From: Lepidostoma basale
Taxonomy: Eukaryota; Arthropoda; Insecta; Trichoptera; Lepidostomatidae
Direction of reading: 5' to 3'
Assembly (NCBI GenBank): GCA_022606425.2
Contig: JAHDVF020000445.1
Span: 1 to 64,000 of the forward strand
Length of the DNA stretch: 64,000 nt
Part shown: piece by piece, positions 31,555 to 42,147 of the stretch
Layout: every line of letters starts with the position of its first letter
Numbering within the stretch: position 1 is the first letter of the stretch
Program-made: the position numbers and the translations under genes
The notes under the pieces: model-generated
Told to the model about the DNA's origin: nothing
Seen by the model: the letters and a program-made list of their open reading frames with translations, nothing else
The model's database searches: none

Positions 31555-32260
31555 TACGAGGAATTGTGTCAAAACCTAAATACAATTTGTATTTGTGAAT
31601 TTGAAAATCAAAATGTTTAACTCTTTTCTTGAATTCTAAGAAAAGTTACGCGACCCGCAGGTTGGGTAGGCCCTCTGTACATCTTATTTCCCGGCCTAAT
31701 GCTTTATCTAGATGGAATAACGCGTTAAAAATATTTATTCGGCCTGAAGGGAAACAAATTTGCCAGGATGACAAATCGCAGGAATTAATTCCCTCGATCC
31801 TTTTAAACAGATATTGTTTCAGGACAAAATAATGTGATGAGTTTGCCACACTCTGCGAAATTAACGCTCAAATATTTATGATTATTATTTCGAGCTGTAT
31901 AATTTAAAGTTGCGTCATGATATTAAAGGGTATTATTATTATTATTATAGGAAACCGAAATGGCTGAAGTTTCAATGTTTTTAGAGATATTATCATCGTA
32001 TTAATTATTTAAATTTATACCGATTCTTCGCTACTTGGAAATGGAAGCTGGTATGCCACATTATCTGAAAGGCTATGGTAACGTTTCGTGTATTTTAAAC
32101 AAAGAATATTTTCAAAAAATGAATTCTCCTTCTTTTGGTGCCGTGTCAGGTTCCCTCAACGCTGGCGAACACTGCAGCAAAGACATCTCTATCCTGCGCC
32201 ACTTGGAACAGGTTCTGAACTTTTGTTATTCCTGTACACTCTTTAATTTATTTATGTATT
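31555..32260. other. Unrecognised DNA
   Basis: Overlapping ORFs on both strands at 31629-31849 look coding-like in length but show no family feature. 32035-32325 includes LRHLEQVLNFCYSC, which also appears at 41500-41530 (minus), so it is a repeat. No gene supported. Confidence 0.35.
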
Positions 32261-32264
32261 TATT

Positions 32265-32585
32265 GTCATGCCGACTCATGCTCGACTCCGTACTCCATTC
32301 ACATCGTTCATGTATATTTTCTTAATCTTTTTTTCTTCATCCATGCGTTCCATGTGACCAAACCAACACAGTTATCCTTTCATTATTTTATTCATAATAC
32401 TTTCATCCGCTCTACATTCCTACCTACCGCATTTGAAACATCGTCGAACATTTTAAACATCTCATATTTACCGCATTTATTCTGCTTTAATCCTTCTTCT
32501 GCCAGTTTCATACTTCACTTCCATACACAAGGGTTGGAACTAGAACTCCATTGTGAACGGCCATTTTTGCTTTCATTGAATAGTA
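32265..32585 (-). pseudogene. LINE-I internal fragment
   Basis: On the minus strand, in shifting frames, this covers MYGSEV-like (CATACACAAGGGTTGGAACT), AINAVN-type and GHMERMDEE-type segments. Neither the RT box nor the tail is present. Confidence 0.6.
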
Positions 32586-32674
32586 ATTGCGTTCTATCGT
32601 GAACAAAACTCAGAGAATATTCTATAATATATGTGAATGAAAACGTGTCTAGTCTAGGAGATTTATTATCTTGT

Positions 32675-32872
32675 TATAAAGGACAATAAGTATCTTGTCT
32701 TCCTAATGTCGAACCATCACTAATGCGTTCCTGGTATTATGTTTTATGTGTAAAATATTTTACCTGTACTCAATAGATGCCTTAAACATTTATGCTGTTT
32801 GTAATGTATTATATTTTGAGTTAATAAACTGATTTCATTTGATTTGATTTGATTTATACATAATATATTTTT
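32675..32872 (+). pseudogene. LINE-IV 3' end
   Basis: GTATCTTGTCTTCCTAATGT, CACTAATGCGTTCCTGGTAT, CTCAATAGATGCCTTAAACA and AATAAACTGATTTC with (ATTTG)n mark the 3' end of LINE-IV in plus orientation. Confidence 0.75.
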
Positions 32873-32904
32873 TCTTTTTTATTTACATTTTATCTACAAC
32901 AATT

Positions 32905-33245
32905 ATATTAAAAAAATAAAATAAAAATACAAAGACATGTTTCGGACAACCAGTCCTTCTTCAGTGATACATATTATAAAGATACATATTTAAAATATTA
33001 TAAAATAGTTTGCATGATCTGAGAGATGTTATAAAGATTTATAACATTAATATAAATATAAATCTTTATTACATCTGTCAGATCATGTAAACAATTTTAT
33101 AATATTTTAAATATGTATCTTTATAATATGTATCACTGAAGAAGGACTGGTTGTCCGAAACATGTCTATGTAATTTTTTTTAAATATAAGTGTTGTATCT
33201 ACAAAGCATACAAAAAAGAAAAAGAGTAATAAATCATCATAACAA
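32905..33245. mobile_element. Fold-back element FB-B, full copy
   Basis: Arms: CATGTTTCGGACAACCAGTC on the left and GACTGGTTGTCCGAAACATG on the right, extending over TTTAAAATATTATAAAAT-type sequence to a centre near ATTAATATAAATATAAATC. The right end reads AATAAATCATCATAACAACA, as at 48340. Non-coding. Confidence 0.8.
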
Positions 33246-33282
33246 CACAAAGTATGGCGAATGTAGAAATATTTTAGATTGA

Positions 33283-33405
33283 ATGACATGTTTCGCCCTT
33301 CTAAAGCATTATTACATTTGAAAATGCATTAGAAGGGCGAAACTTGTTATTCAATCTAAAATATAATAAAACTCCTAGAAGACAGACGTTTTCATTCATA
33401 CTGAT
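33283..33405. mobile_element. Fold-back element FB-A copy
   Basis: Core arms GACATGTTTCGCCCTTCTAA and TTAGAAGGGCGAAACTTGTT are followed by TAAAATATAATAAAACTCCT and GACAGACGTTTTCATTC. The left outer arm is absent, apparently replaced by the FB-B copy beside it. Confidence 0.7.
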
Positions 33406-33409
33406 TGTT

Positions 33410-34020
33410 ATATATGGAGTTTTACATCATTGTTCAAGAAACAATAAATATACATATAATATAAGGATTTCGAGTTGGAACACACTTATGCAAAAAGGAA
33501 TCAAATAATTCTTGTAAGGGTTTACGCAGATGACGCAGACCCTTAAAGGTCTTTAGAATCGGGCTTTCCTAATTAAATGGCCAGTTAATTAAGGCCTTAG
33601 GAAAGCCGAACCTCTACTTTTTAACCTGTTTAAAACAAAGTAGTTTAGTTCGAACGTGGCCCCAAACAAACGTAGAGGGCGCCTCGTTAAATGCTCAGGT
33701 ATTCTTCGAGTGTTTTCGATCTTTGTTTCTCTGCAGTTCCAAATAGGTGGGTAGTTATTTATTTTATCCCCCGCCAGGATGTTTTATTCAGAGTTTTAAG
33801 AAGCAATTCATGTAATTGAAATTCGTGTAAGAGATTTAATTTAAATTTCGTAATTGCTTTGTGGAATGTTTTCATACAACTACGTTCTAGCTAGGTCAAG
33901 GACTGCTTGAAATTATTAAACTCATTCGAGGCACCGAGGGCCGGGAGTGAAATAATAATTATGAGCTAAGATGTGTCTTATACAAGCAGTGTGAGTGGAA
34001 AGAGAAGCCTTAGAAAAACT
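33410..34020. promoter_or_regulatory. Unique DNA with candidate conserved element (33480-33740)
   Basis: GC-richer, non-repetitive sequence with paired AGGTCTTTAGAATCGGGCTT and GGCCTTAGGAAAGCCGAACC segments and several TTAATTA sites. No frame spans it. Regulatory nature is inference. It would lie downstream of, or in a 3' intron of, the minus-strand dpr-like gene. Confidence 0.25.
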
Positions 34021-34021
34021 G

Positions 34022-34690
34022 GAAAATCAAATCAAATCAGTTTATTATCTCAACAGACATTATAAATAATTATAAATGTTTAAGGCAGCGGTCGGGGAAC
34101 TTTTTTAATATTACCCCCTCCTCCATTTTGAAAAGAAGACAATCAATGTTTATTTTTAATAAACATTATTTATCGAATTAATTTACACAAAAAAAAAGTT
34201 ACATGAAAATAGTTAGTATGTAATGGACAAACAAAATAAAATTCTCAAATTGGATCAAACAAAAATTCTGGTTTTAAGGTATCCTTTTTCAGTTTTTAGA
34301 GAAATGATGCTGCTGCATGTTTGATACAATTACTTCAAAATTGGAACTTTTCAATGTGAGAGCAATTTGAATACAGTCTTTGGCGTTTAATACGCGTTCT
34401 TCGTTTATATATTACATTTTACCTCTAGTCAATAGATGCCTTAAAGTTTAAGTTAAGTAAAATGTAATATATACAATATAATACCAGAAACGCATGAGAG
34501 ATGTTCGACATTAAAAAGACGAGATAGTTCTAATCGATCAATCTCGAAAATTCGATCTAAAGTCAAGAGTATGTCTTCTGAACGTACTTTTACTGATATC
34601 CGATCTCCGAGGAGACTAATTGCTCTTCCCACCGCTGTCACCAGAGGCACGTTGGTTCTGGCGGCCGGTTAGTAAAATAATCTATACTCT
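34022..34690 (-). pseudogene. LINE-IV 3' part, interrupted
   Basis: The tail AATCAAATCAAATCAGTTTA is at 34022. The body resumes at 34470 with ACCAGAAACGCATGAGAGAT and runs to GCTCTTCCCACCGCTGTCAC and TTGGTTCTGGCGGCCGG at 34620-34670. Between them (34085-34460) is unrelated AT-rich sequence plus a small inverted LINE-IV piece (CAATAGATGCCTTAAA facing the other way). Confidence 0.65.
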
Positions 34691-34694
34691 CGCT

Positions 34695-35335
34695 GTCGGC
34701 GATATCAATCATAAAAAAAAAATCAAAACATCATAATTTAAATTGACTGCAATTGTTTTGTTTGCTTAAAAATTTTATAAAAAAAAAATTGCCTGTTGAT
34801 TTCAATGTTATTGTACAAAATGTTATTGTAATATTTTTTTTCAATTTCTGTTCATAAATAATAAAATAAAAACATCGTTTAGACTTTTTTGTAAGCCTAT
34901 TGTCACTCGCACCAACGCAAACATTCTTCCCGAATTAAACAGACCTATATTCCAGATTAAATAATAAGAGCTTTCATTACATTGATTGAATTTGAATATT
35001 AGGAGTACTTGCAGAATATTAATTTATGAATCATCTAGAATATTCTTATAAGCAGGCAAATTAGCATAATCTGGCTCCAAGGACCAAAATATGCCTAATG
35101 CTATTTGTAAATAAATTATGTATAACAAAACTTACTGAAAATTTGCTTAATTCCATTGAAACTTAACACAAAAGATTTTCTTACTCAAGCCCTAAATTAA
35201 CGTGATTGATAAGACTTGCTTACTCTACTAAAACGTGTATATTTTTTAATTTACATTGATGTTTAACTTTTGAAATACCCTTTTTTTAAAAAGCTAATCA
35301 AAATTTAAAAAAAATTACCCATTGAATATTTTGCA
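34695..35335. other. AT-rich DNA, nothing recognised
   Basis: No ORF with family features and no clear repeat match. Confidence 0.4.
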
Positions 35336-35750
35336 TTGATGAAAAAGTCGTTTTCTTTGAGATTTAATATATTTTATGGGAGTGATGAACCGGGTGATAA
35401 ACCAAAAACTGAAGATGATCTACGAAGGCTGCTGTACAAATTCCACATATCATCTCAAAGATTCAACATGAAAATCTCCATAGACAAAACAAAGAGCATG
35501 GTTACATCAAGGCAACCAGTACGATGCAAGCTTGCATTAGATAATAAAATAATAGAACAAGTGATGCATTTCAAGCACTTAGATGTTGATGTATCAAGCA
35601 GCAGTAACCTCTACGGAGAAAAAAAAATCGACCTGCAAGAAGACCACCTAAAAGAGGGCGAGACAGTTTGACATCTGCATCCTAGGAACAGGGTCCGAGA
35701 AATAACAGGACACAGTCCTAAATTAAGCAGCAGAAAAAGAAGAAAAAGAT
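35336..35750 (+). pseudogene. FB-A left arm joined to LINE-III reverse transcriptase
   Basis: The first 50 bases (ATGAAAAAGTCGTTTTCTTT to TTTTATGGGAGTGATGA) are an FB-A arm. The same ORF then reads into RT: GDKPKTEDDLRRLLYKFHIS, SQRFNMKISIDKTKSMVTSR and CKLALDNKIIEQVMHFKHL. An internal deletion joins YGEKKID to LQEDHLKEGETV and on to the GRPPKRW region. It ends at the LINE-III 3' signature CAGTCCTAAATTAAGCAG. Confidence 0.75.
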
Positions 35751-35759
35751 AAACCGGGT

Positions 35760-36280
35760 ATAAATGATGAAGCCTCTTTTTGCTTTCGAAAAACGGATAG
35801 ATGCAGAACAAAAACTGTGTAGACTTCACGAGGAAGGGACAAAAGTGTGTCTCAGAATAAGCATGTCAATGCCAGTTGACCTACGAGTGTCCACAAATGA
35901 CTCCACCCCAATCTTGCTCGACGGTGTCCCCCTTATGACCAAGACCAGCTTTTGTTACCTCGGTAGTATGATAGCGGGCTCAGAAGGTAAGTAAGAACAT
36001 GTAGCCAGCAGACTCAAACAAGGCAAAGGAGCTCTCGCAATGCTTCGTCCTAAATGGCGTTCCAGTATTATTTCGGGAAAGCTGAAACTCCAAATATTTA
36101 ACAGTAGCGTTAAAAGTGTACTGCTGTACGGATGGAGGAATTAGAAATCTACCACAGACATTATTGGAAAACTCTAGGTGTTTATAATAGGTGCCTTCGC
36201 TCAATATTCCAGATCTTTGGGCCCCCAACAGTGTCATAGGGTCAAGTCAAGGAAATTGATAGGAGAATACAGCTCGGTTG
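35760..36280 (+). pseudogene. Non-LTR reverse transcriptase fragment of another lineage
   Basis: The plus ORF from 35764 has a short unrelated start, then GTKVCLRIS, DDVPL-like LDGVPLMTKTSFCYLGSMIA (35910-35975). After a stop, the next frame reads LKQGKGALAMLRPKWRS and LKLQIFNSSVKSVLLYG. This is the thumb and post-RT region of a further non-LTR lineage, distinct from LINE-I to III by the IFNSSVK-LLYG motif. Several stops. Confidence 0.7.
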
Positions 36281-36284
36281 GTCT

Positions 36285-36418
36285 GCATTCGGAAGGCTGG
36301 ATAACATCTTCAAGTCCGACATGACACAAATTTTAAAAACAAAAGTACTGGACCAGTGTGTGTTACCTGTAATGACCTATGGATTCGAGGCATGTACGTT
36401 TACTAAAGAAGCAATTTA
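36285..36418 (+). pseudogene. LINE-II fragment
   Basis: TCGGAAGGCTGGATAACATC then KVLDQCVLPVMTYGFEACTF-type sequence matches the start of the C-terminal domain at 25240-25300. It begins exactly where the previous fragment ends, so two unrelated RT pieces are joined head to tail. Confidence 0.7.
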
Positions 36419-36532
36419 ACTAGCCTAATTAATCCTACAGACCAATACAAATTAAAACTTTTTGTCACTACAAGTACCTTGCAACCCAACCATAATAAAA
36501 TATGTCGCCTGCTAATTGTCAGTCGTGAACTA

Positions 36533-36822
36533 ACTCTCTCTCTCTTTCCCTCCCTCTCTACCCTCCTTACTCACTTTACCCCTAAACCCACTCTAACCCC
36601 CTAACTCACTCTAACCCCCCTAACTCACTCTAACCCCCTAACTCACACTAACCCCCCATTTCTCACTCTACTCCCCTTACCCTCTCTACCCCCTAACTCA
36701 CTCTAGCCCCATAGCTCACTCTACCCCTTAACTTACTCTACCCCCCTTACTCACTCTACCCCCTAACTCACTCTACCCCCTAACTTACTCTACCCCTCTA
36801 ACTCACTCTACCCTCCTCTCTC
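36533..36822. repeat. C-rich minisatellite
   Basis: About 16-18 imperfect copies of a 16-18 base unit of the form CTAACTCACTCTACCCC. One strand is nearly free of G. Unit length and C-run vary, as expected for slippage. It lies in the intron or 3' flank of the minus-strand dpr-like gene. Confidence 0.9.
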
Positions 36823-36839
36823 TTTCTCAACGAATAATA

Positions 36840-37375
36840 AAAAAGGGGTATATACAAAACTGTTTTACGATGATTAAAAATAATTTTATGTTAATATTGA
36901 ATCCAGCTTAATATTAACCAAAATAATCGTTAGTGTATGAATATTTGTATATTGGATACATCTAGTATCCTAGTTAAAGGATTAGAATTCAGTTGAAACA
37001 AAATTAAAATGTAATATTATATTATAATATAGAGATCCTTATCAGCCATTTTGATCTTGCGCACTTCCTCTAAATAGGTAGTAAAGAGGATGTGTTGGAT
37101 CACCTGGATTATGGAAAATATATGAAGAGCTACTTTACTTGTGTCTAAGAGACTCCATTGTACGTATATTCAATCGCTTTTATGATAAGCAAAATTTATA
37201 AGCGAATCTTTACAGCAATAATTAAAATGGCGTCAACTTTCTCCTGCGTCCTTTCCTAGGAACCGTTAATCACATAACCCTCCGTCCAACTTAATAATAC
37301 CAGGAGAGAGTTTGGGCGATAATTCACATAACAAGTCTTGGCAGGGTAGCATAATAAAGCAAGAGGTATTCGAGA
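36840..37375. other. Intronic DNA, nothing recognised
   Basis: AT-rich, no repeat match. It is the start of the intron downstream of the third dpr-like exon on the minus strand. Confidence 0.4.
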
Positions 37376-37380
37376 ATTAC

Positions 37381-37537
37381 CTTCTATAACGTGAAGGGTG
37401 ACAGTATCAGGAGCTATGGCCGGGCCCGCGCAGGTATAGCGCCCGGCGTCGCCCAATCCCACCGAAGCCACCGTCAGGCGACTCGATCCGGTTCTCTCGG
37501 CCCGCTCCGTCTCCACGGATATGCCCCCGCGCTCGGC
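37381..37537 (-). CDS. dpr-like gene, exon encoding second half of Ig domain 2
   Basis: Acceptor TGTGTTTCAG ends at 37538. The exon starts in phase 0 and reads AERGGISVETERAERTGSSR, LTVASVGLGDAGRYTCAG and VTLHVIEG. The D-x-G-x-YxC motif carries the second disulphide cysteine of an Ig domain. The donor G|GTAATT at 37381/37380 is phase 1, the phase used in dpr genes before the short C-terminal exon. Composition is GC-rich (GGCCCGCGCAGG etc.) in contrast to the AT-rich introns. It joins to 44470-44687. The next exon was not found in the window. Confidence 0.85.
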
Positions 37538-37759
37538 CTGAAACACAACGTTTAACCTCCTTCAATTTATGATCTCCTGATACCTGTGATTAAAATTTTC
37601 ATAGTGTATGCGAAATCTGGGGTTTGTAATTTATTTATTATTTTAGTTAAGTATAAACATAATAATATTTTATGTACGCACTTAAAATAGATTGTAGATA
37701 TTTAATGCTACGTGGGTCACCTATGTACATATAATTAAACTAATTTAGTATGTTTTCTT

Positions 37760-37990
37760 AAGCCTTAAATTTAGGCTTATTTATTGTTTCTTGAACAATG
37801 ATGTAAAACTCCACATTAAATAAAGAATACGAATGAAAACGTCCGTTTTCTAGAGTTTTCGCTGTTCTTTTAAGGCATCATGAAATGTCATTTAATAATG
37901 TCTTAGGCAGGCGAAACCTGTCATTCACATAAATACTCGTATTATAAATCTTCTAGAAACAATACGGTATCATTCGTATTAATTATTCGT
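37760..37990. mobile_element. Fold-back element FB-A copy
   Basis: ATGAAAACGTCCGTTTTCTA and TTCTTTTAAGGCATC on the left pair with AATGTCTTAGGCAGGCGAAA, CCTGTCATTCACATA and CTTCTAGAAACAATACGGTA on the right. Flanks include TTGTTTCTTGAACAATGATG, shared with other FB-A insertion flanks. It lies in the intron between dpr-like exons 2 and 3. Confidence 0.65.
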
Positions 37991-37994
37991 TAAA

Positions 37995-38320
37995 TCAAAC
38001 AATAAATTAATCAACAAAAATCATTTATTATACATTGTTTAATAATATTAATTATATGTACTATTACAAACCGCAGTAACTCGTTCTAGGGAGCCATTTT
38101 CAAATTTATTTATAATCTTAATAGAAAAAACAACAAAATTAGGAAGCAAAGGGAACAAAACAGCATTTAAAATTTAAATTTATTAATTATTAGGTATATT
38201 TACTTATTTTTAAAAATATTACTAAAGTAACCATTTTTGTAATCTTTGATAAGGAGCTATTACTTGGTGGTAGGACATATTTAAAATTAATTAAACGGTT
38301 TTTTATGTATTTATTATAAG
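37995..38320. other. AT-rich intronic DNA
   Basis: Nothing recognised. Confidence 0.4.
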
Positions 38321-38329
38321 AACACTTTA

Positions 38330-38600
38330 TTTTTGAGAATGAGGGCCTACCGGTTTCGCTCTATGCAAGCTTCCGTCGTCGTCTTTCCGGAGGGGTAGGT
38401 AAAAATAATGAACCCCCACACCGTTCTGTCCTGATTTAACTCTCTTGATTGGGATGCCTATTGGTGGGAATGAGGTTCGCAACCCATCACACCGCGTCTC
38501 CCGCTGGGGCGAAAGGAGAAGGATGGGGTGGCAGTCCATTCTTACTGCCTACCCCTTCGGAGAGACGGCGTGATGGTAAGTTGGTTTGTTAATTTAGTTA
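38330..38600 (+). mobile_element. SINE-like family A, partial rearranged copy
   Basis: The GC-rich core (GATGCCTATTGGTGGGAATG, GAGGTTCGCAACCCATCACA) and tail GGAGAGACGGCGTGATGG are present at 38450-38580. Upstream, an extra tail-like CGTCTTTCCGGAGGGGTAGG (38380) belongs to another family member in the opposite sense. Confidence 0.6.
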
Positions 38601-38682
38601 TAATGTCTATTCACAAAATGAGTACTTAATATGAAAATTATATAAAGGTATCACAAAGTGATTACAGTCAATAATTAACTAA

Positions 38683-38945
38683 CTAATTAACTAACCACCA
38701 CGCCGTCTCCCCGGAGGGATAGGCAGAAAGAATAGACCGCCACACTGTTCTGTCCTGACATACTTCTCTCGTTCCTCTACATTCATTCATCTTGTCATGC
38801 ACGCACGTCGATTTCTCCGACTTCTCACGTGACCGACATTCAATATTTGATTTTTTTGATCGTGCCACGTTTTCCGCGTTTGTAAACATACTTTCTTAAT
38901 ATACAAATTCATCCCCTTGTTCCAGATTATCACTAAGTAAATAGT
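38683..38945 (-). pseudogene. LINE-I fragment with internal deletion
   Basis: CACGCCGTCTCCCCGGAGGG to CGTGCCACGTTTTCCGCG is the 3' part. It then jumps to AACATACTTTCTTAATATAC and TTCATCCCCTTGTTCCAGAT, which corresponds to the NLEQVDEFVYLGS part of the RT region (17140-17190). About 0.5 kb is therefore missing inside. Confidence 0.7.
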
Positions 38946-38949
38946 TGTT

Positions 38950-39595
38950 TACAGTAATTGGGTTCGAATCATGTGTTGTAAACAAAAATGTAGAAAACAA
39001 CGGGAAACTACCACATCAAAGACCCATGTAGGTATGCCAAGAATCGGCTAAGATGTTAGACTTACTGTAAACGAATCCATAGAGTTTCAACTTTAAAAGA
39101 ATGTGAATAGACAATAGAGTTTTGAATGGCTTTTAGGGGAAGTACAAATCTATAAAAAATTCTCATTTCAGAATAATTTCAGTAAAAACAACCCCATTGC
39201 AATGTGAAAACAGCCAATAATTTGTCATCAATCAGCTTAATGCCGTGTTTACAGACAAAATAAGAATGGTGTCCCAATATTGACTGCGCCCAATCAAATT
39301 ATCTGCCATTTTTCACGCTGGAAAACACATCAAGGGACCATTAATCACAATTGTTTAATTAATACCCCTATCAGGTCAAATTAGCCCCTCGATTGCGGGG
39401 CAAGGGTGCTCCATTCTTTCGCGGCTCACTTCATGATCGTGCTAGTGATGGGTTGAATCGATTAATTTAAATAACCAACTGTCAATTATCGAAACAAGTA
39501 ATTAAAAGCCGTTCTAATTATTTCTATTTGCATTTTTTTTTTAAATGCATGTGTTTTTGATTTATAAATGCAAGAGGATGATGATGTTATGTAAA
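38950..39595. promoter_or_regulatory. Intronic DNA with candidate conserved element (39230-39440)
   Basis: Bases 39230-39440 are GC-richer and non-repetitive, with CCCAATCAAATTATCTG, a run of homeodomain-like sites (CCATTAATCAC, TTTAATTAATAC) and GATTGCGGGGCAAG. No frame. Its position inside the dpr-like intron makes an enhancer plausible, but this is inference. Confidence 0.3.
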
Positions 39596-39599
39596 CAGA

Positions 39600-39775
39600 A
39601 GTGAGCAAATATGATAATCTGTATAAATGTGAAGGCAAAGTGAATGTGGTGCGAATGAAAGTGTTATGAACAAAATAATGAAAGGGTCGTTAAGATGGTT
39701 TGGACACATGGAAAGAATAAGTGAAGACATAATGGTGAAGAAGATATATGTTAACGATGGTTAGTTAGTTAATTT
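39600..39775 (+). pseudogene. LINE-I fragment
   Basis: VNVVRMKVL-type frame shift, then IMKGSLRWFGHMERISEDIM and VKKIYVN are readable, ending abruptly in GATGGTTAGTTAGTTAA. The segment between the VKKIY part and the tail is deleted. Confidence 0.65.
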
Positions 39776-39849
39776 AAGGTATTATAGAATGTAAAAAATG
39801 CCTTCCTAGAACGGTTTACCTCCTTTCGGAAGTATGAAAACAAAGTGTC

Positions 39850-40365
39850 ATTTTATCAATGAAAGCGAAAATGGCCGTTCACAATGGAGTTCTGGTCCCA
39901 ACCCTTATGTATGGAAACGAAGCATGGAACTGGCAGAAGAAATATGAGAGCAGAATAAATGCGGTAGAGATGAAGTCCCTAAGACGTATGTGTAGTAGAA
40001 AGATGTACAACAGGATCTCAAATGCTGATATAAGAAAGGAATGTAGAGCGAAAGAAAGCATTATGAACCCAATTATGAAAGGATCGCTGCATTGATTCGG
40101 ACATATGGAGCGCATGGGTGAAGAAAGAATGGTTAAAAAAGTATACGTAACGATGTAATGGAGTACGGTAAACCGAGGAAAACATGGCATGACCAAATTA
40201 ATCAAATTTTAAAGGTTGGTCATGTCAGAAGCCGGAAGAATCGACGTTCGTGTATGACTCGCTGTATGAATATGGAGGAATCTAGAGTGGTATGTCAGGA
40301 TTGAGTAGTGTGGCAGTCCATTCTCTCTGCCTACCCCTGCGGGGAAACGGCGTGATAGTTTGTTG
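39850..40365 (+). pseudogene. LINE-I C-terminal part
   Basis: The ORF from 39859 reads MKAKMAVHNGVLVPTLMYGN, EAWNWQKKYESRINAVEMKS, LRRMC and NRISNADIRKECRAKESIMN before a stop. Relics of GHMERMGEERMVKKV, the GKPRKTWHDQINQIL region and CMNMEESRVVCQ follow. It ends with TGCGGGGAAACGGCGTGATA and a (GTT)n tail. Frames break after the first 78 residues. Confidence 0.8.
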
Positions 40366-40379
40366 TTGTTGTTGTTGAA

Positions 40380-41250
40380 AACAATCAATAATGTAATAAT
40401 TTTATCTGATTTTTTGTTGGTTATTTTATTTTTTAAAGGGCTTAATTTAAGGTGATAGACAACATACAAAATTAGTATTTTTGTAACAAGTATACTAAAT
40501 CAGTAATTAGAAACGAGAGAATAATTTGGTTCTCCATTTTATCTGATTGCCGCGTGATGGTTAGTTAGTAAGGGGTTTAAAAATAGCATTTAAAATCGTT
40601 TTCATTCTCTGTTTATCAATAGCTTCAACAAATATTTATTTCCGATAAATAATATCGATTTCAATCGGTTTAAATATTCAATACATCCCGGCTCTAGAGC
40701 ACAGGGGTGGAACAAGTACAGGAAGGGGTAGATCAACCCGTATCAATGTCGTCACACACGGACGCTATCTAGACAGATCATCAGACGGCAAACTCTCTCG
40801 TCCTTTCTGTGTGCGTGTGATTATGGAATCGACATCCATTTTGTTTCCATAAAAAATGTCATTTTTTCAACTGAAATGTGCGCCATATAATATACGAGTA
40901 TTTTCAATATAAAAGAGAAATTTCGACAAAAATTAAGCTATCGGATGTAAAATCTATAATATTTTCGAAATCAGCTAATGCAAAACATTTTTTTTTATAA
41001 AACATTATAACGCAAACACTGTGGAATTTCATAACAATGAGACTGTTATTGATTAAAATAACTTTTATTTCTACTTTTGAGATTATTTTTTTTTGTCAAC
41101 TGATATACAGTTTTACCTTTCTCGCGATGATGAAGGTATAAAACCTTCGAAACTTGTCGAGCTAAATCTACTCAAATGTGGAAAAACTGTGTTTTATTAA
41201 ATAAGAAAATTGCTTTTCAATTTTTACTTTAAATTATTTTAAATTATCAA
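40380..41250. other. Intronic DNA with a GC-richer patch
   Basis: A LINE-I tail remnant (TTGCCGCGTGATGGTTAGTT) lies at 40547-40567. Bases 40690-40850 (CCCGGCTCTAGAGCACAGGG to GTGTGCGTGTGATTATGG) are GC-richer without an ORF. Nothing further is supportable. Confidence 0.35.
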
Positions 41251-41254
41251 TGAA

Positions 41255-41400
41255 ATTTCATATAATATGTATTAACTGTTAAATTAAAAAAACTCTTTTT
41301 ACGAATAATTTTTTTTCCCGACAGCTGTTTCGTCAACCTTTGTTGACATCATCAGGTGTTCCAATAAAAAAATACGAAAATTTATTTTTAATAGTTAGAT
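41255..41400. repeat. FB-C fragment
   Basis: TTAACTGTTAAATTAAAAAA, then CGACAGCTGTTTCGTCAACC and TTTGTTGACATCATCAGGTG: one arm and the centre of FB-C. Confidence 0.7.
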
Positions 41401-41945
41401 AAACAGATCCTCCTTTAACTGATATTAATGGGTAAAGTGTAGGGACGTCGGGGAGTTGGAAGAAGGCAGATGTCCTGGCTGCGGAACATCATAGAGTGGA
41501 CAGGAATAACAAGAGTTCAGAACCTGTTCCAAGAATATAAAATACAAATTTTGATAGATGAAGAATATAAAATACAAATTTTGGGAACAATTAATGAACA
41601 AGGGGAACAAACATATCTTAATGTGTAATAATTTAAAATGATTTTTCTTTTAGAATATATTATAACACAATTTATTTAATTTTAAAAAGTAAACTTCCTT
41701 CAAGCCGGTATTTTTGAAATGTCTCTGAAGTAACATGTTTTTCATAATTGTGCATTGTCAATTTTTGTGGGTCGTTTTTTTTTTTTTTTTAAATATATAT
41801 TATAGTTTGGGTCCGAGATAATAGATATGCTTCGTTTATATTTCAAAGTGGACCTTTGTTCTGTATGTGTGTTTGCGTTGTAAGCGTTATACGTTCGAGT
41901 GTGTCTGTGTATTGGAAACCTACATCTAATGAAGCATTTTTGATC
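41400..41945. other. Intronic DNA with a shared repeat
   Basis: Bases 41490-41540 on the minus strand encode LEQVLNSCYSC, matching 32205-32240 on the plus strand, so this is a dispersed repeat. 41545-41585 contains a short tandem duplication of AAGAATATAAAATACAAATT. No gene. Confidence 0.4.
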
Positions 41946-41949
41946 CCGA

Positions 41950-42147
41950 ATGACATCTGTAAATCTATGCCTTAGGAACTTATCCCCGGGCCTGACCGTA
42001 GTATGTGATGCGATAAACCTCCTTCTACGCCTGATCTCCTGGTATGTTTTTATCGCTGAAACCCATCTTTTCCTCTTCCTGAAAATCCTTTACAAACAGG
42101 AGAACATGATGTTAGGAATCTTGGCGGACCAGAACGTAACGAAGTGA
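41950..42147 (+). CDS. Unrecognised exon-like ORF
   Basis: An open frame with more balanced codons than its surroundings reads LSPGLTVVCDAINLLLRLIS, WYVFIAETHLFLFLKILYKQ and ENMMLGILADQNVTK. A possible acceptor (TATGCCTTAG) ends at about 41970 and a good donor-like GTGAGT follows AACGAA near 42145. If the donor is not used, the frame stops at TGA. The middle is strongly hydrophobic and could span a membrane. I do not recognise the family. It lies inside an intron of the minus-strand gene on the opposite strand, so it would be a nested gene or a captured fragment. Confidence 0.25.
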   Translation: MTSVNLCLRNLSPGLTVVCDAINLLLRLISWYVFIAETHLFLFLKILYKQENMMLGILADQNVTK

